Shown: positions 13,232-22,606, numbered from the stretch's first letter. The stretch is DNA of 33,661 bases from Candidatus Aenigmatarchaeota archaeon (GCA_030600555.1 JAUVLW010000009.1:1-33661), one strand, 5' to 3'. Translations and numbers: made by a program. The notes: generated by a model not told the origin, from the sequence alone.

Positions 13232-13945
13232 ATGGATAAAATAAATAGAGGGGAGCTTGTTGTCGCATCAGTTGAGGAGATTCATTCAAGTTCTGTGGAA
13301 TTAAAACTTGTGGAATATAATTTAAAAGGTTTCCTGAATGTATCAAATATCCCCGGATTATGGATTAGGGATTTAAAAAAGAATATTAAAAAAGGTCAGA
13401 TGATTATTGGAAAAGTTATCCATATTGACCACCTGGTTGAAATTTCGCTTAAAGGCATCTCCCGCAGTGAAAAAGAAAGGAGATTAAAAGATTACGGAAA
13501 AGAGACAAAAGCAATCAGACTTTTTGAAAGAATATCTAAAGATTACAAAATTTCTCCGAAAAAAATTGAAAATGAAATTTCTCTTTTAAAGCAAAATTAT
13601 GGCAGTGTTTTTGAAACTCTTGCGCTTATCAGAAAAAGTGAAGAAGTAAATTTCAGCGAAGATTTTTCTGAATTGAACGAAAGATTTAAAACCGGGGAAA
13701 AAATTTATGAAATTAAAGGTGAAATTGAACTGCATTCCGACAAAGGCAATGGTGTTGATTTAATAAAAAATGGTCTGGATGAATTAAAAAATATTGAAAG
13801 CACTTACAAAGGAAACACAATATTTCTGCTTAAATTAAAAACAACGAATCCAAAAAAAGGTGAAAAAAATCTTGTTAAAGAAGCTGAAAAAGTTATTTCA
13901 AAAATAAAAAGTAAAGGGGGTTCCGGAGAATTTAAATTATTATAA
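13232..13945 (+). CDS. eif2a: Translation initiation factor 2 subunit alpha (aIF2-alpha)
   Basis: 237 aa. It has an S1 domain at 1-80 (GELVVASVEEIHSSSVELKLVEYNLKGFL ... VEISLKGISRSEKERR), a helical domain to about 165, and a C-terminal alpha-beta domain with GNTIFLLKLKTTNPKKGEKNL near the end. It is part of the aIF2 trimer that brings initiator tRNA to the ribosome. The S1 part is somewhat divergent from typical members, with HSSSVELKL in place of the usual FGAYVEL element. It ends 2 bp from the convergent ferredoxin stop. Confidence 0.88.
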   Translation: MDKINRGELVVASVEEIHSSSVELKLVEYNLKGFLNVSNIPGLWIRDLKKNIKKGQMIIGKVIHIDHLVEISLKGISRSEKERRLKDYGKETKAIRLFERISKDYKISPKKIENEISLLKQNYGSVFETLALIRKSEEVNFSEDFSELNERFKTGEKIYEIKGEIELHSDKGNGVDLIKNGLDELKNIESTYKGNTIFLLKLKTTNPKKGEKNLVKEAEKVISKIKSKGGSGEFKLL

Positions 13946-13947
13946 TT

Positions 13948-14136
13948 CTACAATTCTTTCACTTCTATTGCCTGAACCGGACAGGTATCTGATGCTTCCT
14001 TGTTGCAACCCTCCTTTTCTACTTCGGTTTTCTTAAGGTGCGCTTTTCCATCATCCTTAATTTCCAGATTATCGCACACAGCAACACAGGCTCCACATCC
14101 TATGCATTTTTCCTTATCTACAGATATCTTAAACAT
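13948..14136 (-). CDS. Ferredoxin, single [4Fe-4S] cluster
   Basis: 62 aa. Predicted cluster ligands are C11, C14, C17 (CIGCGACVAVC) and C52 (CPVQAI). C21 and C44 sit where Pyrococcus-type ferredoxins have a disulfide. Position 14 is Cys, not Asp as in P. furiosus, so a fully Cys-ligated [4Fe-4S] cluster is expected. It is a small soluble electron carrier. It is preceded on the minus strand by the 54-aa Cys protein and cca. Confidence 0.93.
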   Translation of the reverse strand: MFKISVDKEKCIGCGACVAVCDNLEIKDDGKAHLKKTEVEKEGCNKEASDTCPVQAIEVKEL

Positions 14137-14178
14137 TATATTATATATAAAATAATAGATTTAAATGAAATTTGGAGA

Positions 14179-14343
14179 TTATTTCAACTCATAATCAGGT
14201 ATTACTCCAGTAGCAATCTCCTTTAAATAACATCCTCCACAAGTACCTATCTGACAGAAATGAGCCGAAGAATAAGGCTCAAGACCCAAGTACTTCAGGC
14301 GTTCATTCACCGCCCCAATACGATGGCATATCTCTCCTTTCAT
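14179..14343 (-). CDS. 54-aa Cys-containing protein downstream of cca
   Basis: Read directly from the minus strand: the ATG at 14343 (MKGEICHRIGAVNERLKYLG) runs to TAA at 14179. It holds five of the features expected of a small metal-binding protein: C6-H7, H28, C30, C35 and C38 in HFCQIGTCGGCYLKEIA. It starts 14 bp after the cca stop on the same strand and is followed by ferredoxin, so it is probably co-transcribed with cca. No family recognised. Composition and placement look like a real gene. Confidence 0.65.
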   Translation of the reverse strand: MKGEICHRIGAVNERLKYLGLEPYSSAHFCQIGTCGGCYLKEIATGVIPDYELK

Positions 14344-14357
14344 ATTATTTAGATTAA

Positions 14358-15707
14358 TTAAACCTCAAAATACTTCCGGACAAGGTGAGAATTGAATTCC
14401 TTGTTTTTATTCACAATTTCAATAATTTCTTCTTCTTTCATCAATTTTATCTTTTTCTCCGCAATTCTTTCAGGAATCTCTTTCCTGTTTTCTTTAAGGA
14501 AATGTTTTAGAACTGTTTCAATATTCAGGAATTTCCTTTTTGAACCAACAAAAAACTTGTTATCTTCGATATAAGGTTTATATTCATCATCCAAATATTT
14601 TCTTAAAAAATTATCTGTTTCTTTTGAGAATATTGAAGGACCTTCCTGTTTCTTTAATTTTGACAATATTTTATTTTCAACTTCAAAAATAAGATAAACT
14701 CTATTGGTTTCGTCTGTCCACTCCAAATACCTGACCACAGAAAAATCATATTCTTTCAAATAACTTGCAATCCGTTTGCTTAATTTTCTTATCTGAGGAT
14801 ATAAATTTTCCGGAATCATTTCAGGGGGCGTAAATTTAAGTCCAATAAAATTTGTTCCCCTCTTGTCTTTTAGTTTTTTTATAAGCATATTTCTTACTGG
14901 TTTTTTAAATACAGGAAATTTTCCGGTTTTCAAATATTTTTTTGTTTTAAGTTTTAACCTAAGAAAATTTTGAGGTGAAATTGGAGAACCAACATTCCTA
15001 TTTTTGTCCACAGGATCTATCACAACCAAAGCGTCAGTGAATCTCTTTTTCGCTTCTTTTTTTTCCATTTGATTTTCCAAGTCAATTAGCTCCGCAAAAT
15101 TCAATTTTGAAATTCCTTTCATTGTATTCGCAAAAGTCCCGTAATTTAAAACTAGGAGTTCGCAAAGATATCCGCTTAGTCCATTATGTTTTGCATCAGC
15201 GCCGTATACATCAATCTGTTTGCAGAAATATTTAAACAATCTTGCGTGGTCAACCCCGTAACCCGTTAATTTTTCTTTTATGTATTGAGTATGGTGCGGA
15301 GATCTGTCAACAGCAGATATTATTTTATCTCCTCTTCCCGTCTCATAGCAAGGGACTATATCAATCTCAAAATTTTTAACTTTCACCCTCACATAAGGAT
15401 GCTCTGCATATTTTATATCATAAATTCCTTTCATATCTTCGCAAATTGCAGTTCCGATTAATAAACCATGTTCCTCTAATTTCTCTCTCGAAATTTTCTT
15501 TCTAAAAACAATGAATAAATCAACATCATGGTCGCTGCTCAACCAGGTATCTTTTGATATTGAACCCACAATTTGGGGGTAAGCATAAAAGGGTTTTGCA
15601 ACAATCTTTGCAACTTCAAGCAATTTTGTGACAAATTCTTCAACAATCTCTTTTTCAGACTTGCACGGTTTTATTTTTCTTATAATTACCAATTCTTTTT
15701 GGTTCAT
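14358..15707 (-). CDS. cca: CCA-adding tRNA nucleotidyltransferase, archaeal class I
   Basis: 449 aa, the usual length. It adds CCA to tRNA 3' ends, and is needed because none of the three tRNA genes here encode CCA. The nucleotidyltransferase signature is GSISKDTWLSSDHDVDLF (about 49-65) with metal-binding D61 and D63 and a third acidic residue in FEIDIVPCY (about 115). The central domain has YIKEKLTGYGVDHARLFKYFCKQIDVYG, and tail domains follow. It is divergent from rpoE. Confidence 0.95.
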   Translation of the reverse strand: MNQKELVIIRKIKPCKSEKEIVEEFVTKLLEVAKIVAKPFYAYPQIVGSISKDTWLSSDHDVDLFIVFRKKISREKLEEHGLLIGTAICEDMKGIYDIKYAEHPYVRVKVKNFEIDIVPCYETGRGDKIISAVDRSPHHTQYIKEKLTGYGVDHARLFKYFCKQIDVYGADAKHNGLSGYLCELLVLNYGTFANTMKGISKLNFAELIDLENQMEKKEAKKRFTDALVVIDPVDKNRNVGSPISPQNFLRLKLKTKKYLKTGKFPVFKKPVRNMLIKKLKDKRGTNFIGLKFTPPEMIPENLYPQIRKLSKRIASYLKEYDFSVVRYLEWTDETNRVYLIFEVENKILSKLKKQEGPSIFSKETDNFLRKYLDDEYKPYIEDNKFFVGSKRKFLNIETVLKHFLKENRKEIPERIAEKKIKLMKEEEIIEIVNKNKEFNSHLVRKYFEV

Positions 15708-15816
15708 AATGTTTATTCACTTTGTTTTATTTTAAGAGTTTCTATTTATTATTTTACATTCTATATTATGAATTTGCAGAAAAAATCAGAAACAAACAGA
15801 TTCAAGGTCAAATAAT

Positions 15817-16392
15817 ATGTTTTATATATTGGATATTCAGGAGAAAGTTGGTGTGGAAGCCCAAAACTTAAAAGGGGATACTGTAGATAGTATTAAAGAA
15901 AGACTGGAAGAATCTCATTTAAAAGAAGAAAATGGAGTCTTCCTTGGAGTCACCGAGATAAAAAAACTAGGGGAAACTGGTGTAATCCTTCCGGAAAAAC
16001 CTTATATTTATTTTGATGTGGAATATTCCGCATTATTTTTCCAGCCAGTCGCTAATGAAATGATTGATGGATATGTCACTGAAGTTGCTGAATTCGGACC
16101 TTTTATCAGAATAGGTCCTGTAGATGCTTTAGTTCACATATCGCAGATTACTCAGGAAAAATTAATATACAACCCTGAACAAGACATTCTTGCGAGCAAA
16201 GATTCAACCATTGTGGTAAAAGATGGGGAACTTGTAAGAGCTATGGTCGCAAACTCATCAATATCAGATGAAAGGACCAGAATAAACCTTACAATGAAAC
16301 AAGACGGTCTTGGATTAACTAAATTATTGAAAAAGAAACCGGCGGAAAAGAAAACTGAGAAAAAAACAGAGGCTAAAAAAGAGAAGAAATGA
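15817..16392 (+). CDS. rpoE: RNA polymerase subunit E' (RpoE, Rpb7-like)
   Basis: 191 aa. The N-terminal RNP-like half includes FLGVTEIKKLGETGVILPEKPYIYFDVEYSALFFQP. The S1 half (about 85-165) has GYVTEVAEFGPFIRIGPVDALVHISQI. A Lys-rich tail of about 20 residues (KKPAEKKTEKKTEAKK) follows. It forms the stalk of RNA polymerase with RpoF. The usual neighbour spt4 (RpoE'') is not next to it; an 80-aa Cys protein follows instead. Confidence 0.95.
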   Translation: MFYILDIQEKVGVEAQNLKGDTVDSIKERLEESHLKEENGVFLGVTEIKKLGETGVILPEKPYIYFDVEYSALFFQPVANEMIDGYVTEVAEFGPFIRIGPVDALVHISQITQEKLIYNPEQDILASKDSTIVVKDGELVRAMVANSSISDERTRINLTMKQDGLGLTKLLKKKPAEKKTEKKTEAKKEKK

Positions 16393-16443
16393 AATTTACA
16401 AAACTAATTGAATAATATAAATTATTTTATATACTATAAAGTA

Positions 16444-16686
16444 ATGGTTAAACTGGAAAGAGAACTATTTAAAACGTATAAACTTGAATGTTTAGGTGTT
16501 GATAGAAATAATTACCCAATTCTTCCTGAAGAAAATCCAGAAATAATTATTTTAAAGATATATAAATCCGGAGAGAGTGTGCCTATGTGCAAATACTATA
16601 ATGAAACCCTATGCACAATTACCAGAGAAAATCATAACTATGGTTCTTGTCCTTACAGAACTTTCGAAGAACCTGACTTTGAATAA
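16444..16686 (+). CDS. Unrecognised 80-aa Cys-containing protein
   Basis: Start at the ATG at 16444 (MVKLERELFKTYKLECLGVD), about 30 nt after a TATAAATTATTTTATA stretch. The earlier Met is inside that promoter region. It has four Cys: C16 in KLECLG, then MCKYYNETLC and GSCPYRTFEEP near the C terminus, which may bind a metal. It sits where spt4 is often found, but the spacing (C-x8-C-x11-C) is not the Spt4 CxxC zinc ribbon. No family recognised. Confidence 0.65.
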   Translation: MVKLERELFKTYKLECLGVDRNNYPILPEENPEIIILKIYKSGESVPMCKYYNETLCTITRENHNYGSCPYRTFEEPDFE

Positions 16687-16718
16687 TCCCAGACTTTAAA
16701 TTATCTATAGATTTAATA

Positions 16719-17912
16719 ATGGCAATCGCAATAATCGGCACAGGAATTACTAAATTTGGCGAATTGTGGGATAAAAGCTGGGAAGACCTTGTTCAGGAAA
16801 GTTTCTCAGAATCAATGAAAAATGCCAACCTCGAGACAAAAAACATAGACTCCTGTTATGTCGGGAATATGAACTTATCTAGATTTGAAGGGCAAGATCA
16901 CACAGCCTCAAGAATAACGGAAATTCTTGGAATTAATAAAGTTATAAGAACCGAAGCCGCATGCGCTTCAAGTTCAATCGCTATGAAACTTGCCGCAAAT
17001 GAAATTGGTCTGGGTGAATCCAAAGGAGAAAATAAAATAATTCACGTTCTTGGATTTGAAAAAATGACTGACCGGATGGCTGGAGAAACAACAAATATTT
17101 TATCAGGCGCATCTCATTTTGACACAGAAGTTGTAAATGGGGCAACATTCCCAAGTTTATACGCTTTGCTCGCAACAAGATATTTGCATGAAACCGGAGC
17201 GGAAGAAGAAGACCTTCACGCCGTCGGGATAAAGAACCACAAAAATGCAATGCACAATGAAAAAGCAATGTTCCAAAAAGAAATAACTCTGAAAAATTTT
17301 ACAGGCAACATCGCAAGCCCATTAAAATTACTGGATTGTTCCCCAATCTCAGATGGTTCAGCATCCATCATAGCAACAACAGAAAAATACGCAAAAGAAC
17401 TTGGGGTTGATTATGTTAAACTGGAAGATATAGAAGTTGCAACAAGTTCAATTTCGCTGGCAAAACGGGAAGACCTCCTTGTTCTTGATTCCGCAAAGAG
17501 AGCTTCTGAAATAGTTTACAAAAGATTAAACTTAACAGCAAAAGATATTGACTTAATTGAAATCCACGATTGTTTTACAATTAATGAAATTTTATGTCTT
17601 GAAGCCGCGGGGTTTGCAAAAAAAGGAGAGGGTTACAAATTAGTGAGAAGTTTGAAACCTTATGATGATATCAACAAAAGAGAATCTCCAGTTCCTTATG
17701 ATTTTGACGGAAGAAAATTATTTGTAAATACCAGCGGTGGTCTTAAAGCAAAAGGTCACCCTGTTGGGGCAACAGGCGTTGCCCAGATTATAGAAGTTAC
17801 AAATCAACTGCTCGGAAAATGCGGGAAAAGAAATGCAAATCCCAAAATAGGGGCTACATTAAATATTGGCGGAACTGGAGGCACAGCCACGTTCTCCATA
17901 CTAAGACGTTAA
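16719..17912 (+). CDS. Acetyl-CoA acetyltransferase (archaeal thiolase)
   Basis: 397 aa. It condenses two acetyl-CoA to acetoacetyl-CoA for the mevalonate pathway. The active-site Cys is C82 in TEAACASSSIAMK. The conserved His lie in LIEIHDCFTINE (about 285-296) and GGLKAKGHPVGATG (about 340-353). Archaeal thiolases of this type work in a complex with a DUF35 protein and HMG-CoA synthase that channels acetoacetyl-CoA. Here the next gene, one base after this stop, encodes both of those domains fused. TTTAAATTATC about 25 nt before the ATG suggests a leaderless promoter. Confidence 0.93.
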   Translation: MAIAIIGTGITKFGELWDKSWEDLVQESFSESMKNANLETKNIDSCYVGNMNLSRFEGQDHTASRITEILGINKVIRTEAACASSSIAMKLAANEIGLGESKGENKIIHVLGFEKMTDRMAGETTNILSGASHFDTEVVNGATFPSLYALLATRYLHETGAEEEDLHAVGIKNHKNAMHNEKAMFQKEITLKNFTGNIASPLKLLDCSPISDGSASIIATTEKYAKELGVDYVKLEDIEVATSSISLAKREDLLVLDSAKRASEIVYKRLNLTAKDIDLIEIHDCFTINEILCLEAAGFAKKGEGYKLVRSLKPYDDINKRESPVPYDFDGRKLFVNTSGGLKAKGHPVGATGVAQIIEVTNQLLGKCGKRNANPKIGATLNIGGTGGTATFSILRR

Positions 17913-17913
17913 T

Positions 17914-19272
17914 ATGATAGTAGCACCAAAAGCTTTGAGGTTAAATAATTTTGAAAATATCGGTAAAGAAGGGGAAGTTTACTCAAAAACAAAAATCTCA
18001 GTTGCATCAACTTTATTTAATTACAACCGAAAAACCCCTTATTATACAGCGCTGATAAAAATTAATGGGGCTCTTATTTTCGGTCTAATTGATGACAAAG
18101 TTGAAATCGGAGACAAAGTTATTTCAAGACCGGGGAAACTTGGAAAAACAGAACAAGGTTTGCATATCTATGGAGGGATTTGGGAATTAAAAAAAGAATT
18201 CAGCAAACCACAAACCAAAAAATCAGAAATAAAAAGAGAACTCCCTGATGAGAAAATTGGGATTCTTGGTTACGGGGTTTATGTTCCAAGATATAGATTA
18301 GACTTGACCACATCCAATAGGGTTTGGGGAAGAGAAATAAAAGGAATTAAAAGTTTTCCCGGAAAATTTGACGACCAGGGGAGTTATGCTTTGAATTGCA
18401 GTTTAAACGCTTTAAAACATTCTGGTGTGAAAGGGGATGAGATTGGATTTATCGAAGTTGGAAGCGAAAGCAAAATATATGCGGTAAAACCCACAGCAAG
18501 TATTGTGGCAGGTCTCCTAAAAACAGAAAACTGCTTCGCATCAGATGTGGAATTTGCATGCAAAGCCGGAACGCAAGCAATAGTAAATACATTTAATTTT
18601 GTAAAAGTAAACGGAGGTTCCGGACTTGCGGTTGGAGCGGATTCCGCTCAGGGAGCTCCGAATGATGAACTTGAAATAACAGCCGGGGACGGAAGCGCAG
18701 GTTTTGTAATTGGGGATAAAAATCCAATTGCTCTGGTTGAAGGATACCTAAGTTACACAACAGACACAACAGATTTCTGGAGAAATGACGGGGACAAATT
18801 TCCTAAACACGCGGGAAGATTCTCAGGCAATCCGGCTTATTACAAACATGTTGAAACAGCCGCAAAAAACCTGATGAAAAAATTAAACCTTGAACCAAAA
18901 GATTTTGATTATGTTGTGTTCCACCAGCCAAATGGAAAATATCCGCGAATTATTGGAAAAAGATTGGGCTTCACCCCAGAACAAGTTGAACCAGGAATTA
19001 ATTTTGAATTCATTGGAAATACATACTCCGCAAATTCGCTTGTTGGTCTTGCGCGTGTTCTTGACATTGCCGCACCTTACCAGAGAATCTTAGTTGTCTC
19101 TTACGGTTCTGGGGCAGGAAGCGACGCAATATCATTCATAACCACTCCAGAGATTGAAAACAAAAGGAAAGGGATTGAGAGAAGCGTCAAAAGTTGGGTT
19201 GGAGAAGAAGATAAATATAATTTAATTATTGAAGATTATTCAGTTTACCTAAAAAATAAAGGAATTATTTAA
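17914..19272 (+). CDS. Fused OB (DUF35-like) domain plus HMG-CoA synthase
   Basis: 452 aa. Residues 1-95 form a small beta domain (SVASTLFNYNRKTPYYTALIKINGALIFGLIDDKVEIGDKV) like the OB part of DUF35 proteins, but with no Cys, so the usual zinc ribbon is missing. A charged linker (about 96-113) follows. Residues 114-452 are HMG-CoA synthase: GILGYGVYVPRYRL, catalytic C216 in DVEFACKAGTQA, H337 in VVFHQPNGKYP, and TYSANSLVG. It makes HMG-CoA from acetoacetyl-CoA. In known archaeal operons DUF35 is a separate protein. The fusion probably holds the thiolase to the synthase; that is inference. Confidence 0.88.
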   Translation: MIVAPKALRLNNFENIGKEGEVYSKTKISVASTLFNYNRKTPYYTALIKINGALIFGLIDDKVEIGDKVISRPGKLGKTEQGLHIYGGIWELKKEFSKPQTKKSEIKRELPDEKIGILGYGVYVPRYRLDLTTSNRVWGREIKGIKSFPGKFDDQGSYALNCSLNALKHSGVKGDEIGFIEVGSESKIYAVKPTASIVAGLLKTENCFASDVEFACKAGTQAIVNTFNFVKVNGGSGLAVGADSAQGAPNDELEITAGDGSAGFVIGDKNPIALVEGYLSYTTDTTDFWRNDGDKFPKHAGRFSGNPAYYKHVETAAKNLMKKLNLEPKDFDYVVFHQPNGKYPRIIGKRLGFTPEQVEPGINFEFIGNTYSANSLVGLARVLDIAAPYQRILVVSYGSGAGSDAISFITTPEIENKRKGIERSVKSWVGEEDKYNLIIEDYSVYLKNKGII

Positions 19273-19345
19273 CAGAGAATTTAATTTGGGTTTGTTCAAA
19301 ATAAAAAAATCGCATAAACTCAATTATTAAAACTACAATAAAAAA

Positions 19346-20566
19346 TTATTCATATCTCAAAGCATCAACAGGATTTAATTTTGCAGCTTTCATTGCGGGA
19401 AGAATTCCTGATAAAGTGCCAACCAAAAAGGAAAATGCAAGGGACCCAAAAATTAATTCCATGGAAAACGAAGCCTTCAGCATAGCAAACCCGGATTGAA
19501 TAGCAAGAAACTCCGCCAGTTTTGCCAAACCAACTCCAACTCCAACTCCAATAATCCCGCCAACCATTCCAAGCATGCCTGACTCAAACAAAAACAACAA
19601 CATCACATGATAATTTTTTGCCCCAATTGCTTTCATAATTCCAATCTCTCTTGTCCTTTCCAAAACAGAAGTGTACATTGTATTCATTATTCCTATTCCC
19701 CCAACCATAAGAGAAATTGAAGCTATTGCTATCAAAACCGCATTAATTACCCCAAGAATATCTCCCACCATATTCATTAATTGTTCTGTGGTCTGCACCT
19801 GAAAACTCTCCTCTCCTTCTTTTTCGCCTCTTGCGCGTCTTATTTTATGAGTTAATGTTTCCGCCAATGCAGAAGGATCAACATTTGGTTTCATTTTTAT
19901 CATTATCATCCCATATTCACCACCCATATCAAATAATTCGTCTGCTTCCTCAAGAGTTATATACATTTGCGAATCATCCTGACTATTCCCAATTTTATCA
20001 ACTATACCGCAAACAGTAAAAGGTCTGTCTTTTATATAAATTTTATCTCTGAGCCCCGGTCTTTTATCAAAATAATCTGTATAGGCAATATCATACCCTA
20101 TTACAATATCTCCATTTCTCCCATCTTCCAGATCATGACCTTTTAAGATATTAAAAGTATCCATGCTGGTAAAAATTTCCTGAGACTCATCAGTCGGCAT
20201 CCCAGCAACCATCAGGTATTTTGTTTCATCTCTGTATTTTACAGCAATGGTTTTATAAGTCATACCTCCAGCCACATCAACCCCGCTCTGCCGTTTTATA
20301 ACTTTTAAATCATCTTCTGTTAGAGGGACTGCAGCAGTCATCATACTCATAATTCCCAAACCACCTGCGCCACCAGGCATGACCATTAACTTATCAGAGC
20401 CCATTGACTCAAATTGCCTGTTTATCTCATTTTTCATACCTTCCCCAACAGAAATTAAAGATACAACTGCGGCAATCCCTATAAAAATTCCTATAATTGT
20501 GAGCAAACTCCTCATTTTCCGGTTGACTAAATTATTAATAGCAAACCTTAAAAAATCCATTATCAT
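19346..20566 (-). CDS. ABC transporter permease, MacB/FtsX type
   Basis: 406 aa. The N-terminal helix is followed by the MacB N-terminal signature NRKMRSLLTIIGIFIGIAAVVSLISVGEGM. A long extracytoplasmic domain (about 50-270) has ITLEEADELFDMGGEYGMIMIKMKP. Three C-terminal helices form the FtsX core, with GGIGIMNTMYTSVLERTREIGIMKAIGA and SGILPAMKAAKLNPVDALRYE. It is the last gene of a three-gene operon with the ATPase at 21831 and the extracytoplasmic protein at 20574. It probably exports or extracts a lipid, peptide or protein; the substrate is unknown. Confidence 0.93.
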   Translation of the reverse strand: MIMDFLRFAINNLVNRKMRSLLTIIGIFIGIAAVVSLISVGEGMKNEINRQFESMGSDKLMVMPGGAGGLGIMSMMTAAVPLTEDDLKVIKRQSGVDVAGGMTYKTIAVKYRDETKYLMVAGMPTDESQEIFTSMDTFNILKGHDLEDGRNGDIVIGYDIAYTDYFDKRPGLRDKIYIKDRPFTVCGIVDKIGNSQDDSQMYITLEEADELFDMGGEYGMIMIKMKPNVDPSALAETLTHKIRRARGEKEGEESFQVQTTEQLMNMVGDILGVINAVLIAIASISLMVGGIGIMNTMYTSVLERTREIGIMKAIGAKNYHVMLLFLFESGMLGMVGGIIGVGVGVGLAKLAEFLAIQSGFAMLKASFSMELIFGSLAFSFLVGTLSGILPAMKAAKLNPVDALRYE

Positions 20567-20573
20567 TCTAAAA

Positions 20574-21797
20574 TCACTTACTTTTTTTTGAGGAGAAATA
20601 AGAACTCTTCTTTAATTTCTTGTACAACCAATAGCCTATGAAAAGCAGGATTATAAAAATGATTGTATTAGTAGTGCCTGTTGTGTCCGGAACAAGATTA
20701 TAATTTATTAATTCTTCCTGAGTATAAAGTCTTAGATTAACAATAGGTTCTTCTAAATACTCTTTATTATTGGCATCTTTGTAAACCAACTCAATTTTTA
20801 ATGGCAGTTCTTTTCCATTTTCAGGAATATGAATTTTGAAATCAACAGTATCATAATCATCAGAATCAAGACCTCCTACATAAATATCTGAGGGTGAAAG
20901 AACTTCATATCCGTCTGGTTTAAGAGAAACAGTCAGGAATTTTATATCCATCAGACCTTTATTTATTATGTTTATAGAAACAATTCCAGTCTGCCCCGCA
21001 GTTAAAATTCCGGATTCATCAATGTTCACAGTTATCTCTGGTTCGGCAGTTACAATTAAAGTTACATAATTGGTTTTTGTGTAATACATTCCCGCAGAAT
21101 TATAATAAGAAATGTAAGTCAATATTTTGTAAGGACCGCACTCCGCGTTGGGAGAAACAAGCAAATCAAAATCCGCGGTTTTTTCTTCCTTGCTTCCAAT
21201 AAGATAAATTTTTCTGTCTTCTGTTGAGTTTATTGGCAAAAAAGTTGAACTTGAAAGATTTAGTTTTATGTTCACATCTCTTAGATAAGAATCCGCCTCA
21301 TTTCTTAATTTAATTTTAAGGTTTGTAATTTCTCCGGGTGAAACTTCTTTGCTCTCAACTCCGGTTATTGCAAGATTTGCATCCAGTGTTTGTATTGTTA
21401 TTTTTAAAATTTTTTCAACCCAGATGTTTCGGTCTTTTGTGGAATATTTAATTGTTAATTCATTCTCGCCTTCAACAGCATCAGCCGCAATCCTAACTTT
21501 GTACTCAATCACTGAATTATCCATCCCACCTAAAGTTTTGATTTCCTTTGTTGCATTCTCTCCTTCATCAAGGAAAAAAGGATAAGTTGGAGTAAGAACA
21601 AGTAATAAATTTTCTGCTTCTTCATTCCCAATATTTTCCACATTAACCCAAACAGATAAATATTCTCCGGGCTGGGCTGGGCTTGGTTCATATCTAAGAG
21701 GAATTATATTTATTGCTGGACCATCCGCATACGCAGCCATAGGGATTACTCCAGTTAACAAAACTATAATTAATAAACTAAGTAATTCTTGTTTCAT
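20574..21797 (-). CDS. Secreted or anchored COG1361-like (CARDB-type) protein
   Basis: 407 aa from the ATG at 21797, reading MKQELLSLLIIVLLTG; the TTG two codons upstream is not needed. It has a signal peptide (about 1-25, AAYADG cut region), several repeated immunoglobulin-like beta domains (VWVNVENIGNEEAENLLLVLTP; LKIKLRNEADSYLRDVNIKLNL; VSINIINKGLMDIKFLTVSLKP), and a single C-terminal helix (TIIFIILLFIGYWLYKKLKKS) anchoring it in the membrane. Such COG1361 proteins are common next to MacB-type transporters in archaea and may act as the outside partner of the permease. It lies between the ATPase and permease genes. Confidence 0.85.
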   Translation of the reverse strand: MKQELLSLLIIVLLTGVIPMAAYADGPAINIIPLRYEPSPAQPGEYLSVWVNVENIGNEEAENLLLVLTPTYPFFLDEGENATKEIKTLGGMDNSVIEYKVRIAADAVEGENELTIKYSTKDRNIWVEKILKITIQTLDANLAITGVESKEVSPGEITNLKIKLRNEADSYLRDVNIKLNLSSSTFLPINSTEDRKIYLIGSKEEKTADFDLLVSPNAECGPYKILTYISYYNSAGMYYTKTNYVTLIVTAEPEITVNIDESGILTAGQTGIVSINIINKGLMDIKFLTVSLKPDGYEVLSPSDIYVGGLDSDDYDTVDFKIHIPENGKELPLKIELVYKDANNKEYLEEPIVNLRLYTQEELINYNLVPDTTGTTNTIIFIILLFIGYWLYKKLKKSSYFSSKKSK

Positions 21798-21830
21798 AAT
21801 CAAACATATTTAATATTTAAATGAATTGTT

Positions 21831-22523
21831 TCATTTGGTTCTTTTATTCTTCTCAATTTTTTCAATTTTCCCGTCTTTTATATATACAATTTTGTCCGCA
21901 TAAGAAGCAAGAGAAGCATCATGAGTCACAAGTATTATTGTTTTTCCTTCTTTGTTTATTTCTTTCAAACCATCCATTATCTTTTTCCCGGTTTTTGAAT
22001 CAAGGTTTCCTGTGGGCTCATCACCAAGAATTATTTTCGGGTCTGTTGCCAGAGACCTTGCAACCGCAACCCTCTGCTGTTCACCCCCGCTTAGTTCTGC
22101 GGGTTTGTGATCTATTCTGTGACTTAAACCAACATATTCAATTAATTCTATGGCTCTTTTTTTCCTCTTGGCCACAGGCATATTCTGAAAAACCATTGGA
22201 AGCGTAACATTTTCCAAAACCGTAAGAGTCCTAAATATATTAAAAGTCTGAAATATAAAACCAATTGTTTTTCCTCTTACTGTCGCGAGTTCACTTTCTG
22301 AAAATTCCGAGATATTTTTTCCCTCAAGAAAAACACTCCCTTGAGAAGGCACATCCAAACAACCAACAATATGCATTAGAGTTGATTTCCCTGAACCGCT
22401 TGGTCCGAATATTGCAACAAATTCGCCTTCATTTATTTTCAGGTTTGCCTTATCTAAAGCGCGCACCTCGCTATCACCCATCTTATAAATTTTTGAAGCA
22501 TTTTTTAATTCTATAATTGGCAT
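21831..22523 (-). CDS. ABC transporter ATPase, MacB/LolD type
   Basis: 230 aa. Walker A is GPSGSGKST (about 40-48), the Q-loop FIFQTFNIF, the signature [16 protein letters not shown], Walker [18 protein letters not shown] and the H-loop LVTHD. It powers the FtsX-type permease encoded two genes downstream. It is the first gene of the minus-strand operon. No SD is visible. Confidence 0.95.
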   Translation of the reverse strand: MPIIELKNASKIYKMGDSEVRALDKANLKINEGEFVAIFGPSGSGKSTLMHIVGCLDVPSQGSVFLEGKNISEFSESELATVRGKTIGFIFQTFNIFRTLTVLENVTLPMVFQNMPVAKRKKRAIELIEYVGLSHRIDHKPAELSGGEQQRVAVARSLATDPKIILGDEPTGNLDSKTGKKIMDGLKEINKEGKTIILVTHDASLASYADKIVYIKDGKIEKIEKNKRTK

Positions 22524-22606
22524 AACTTAATTGGTAAAATAATGTTAATATTTATTGATTTATAAAATAACCCCTAAAAAACTTCAATCAAGCAATACTC
22601 GCTCTA

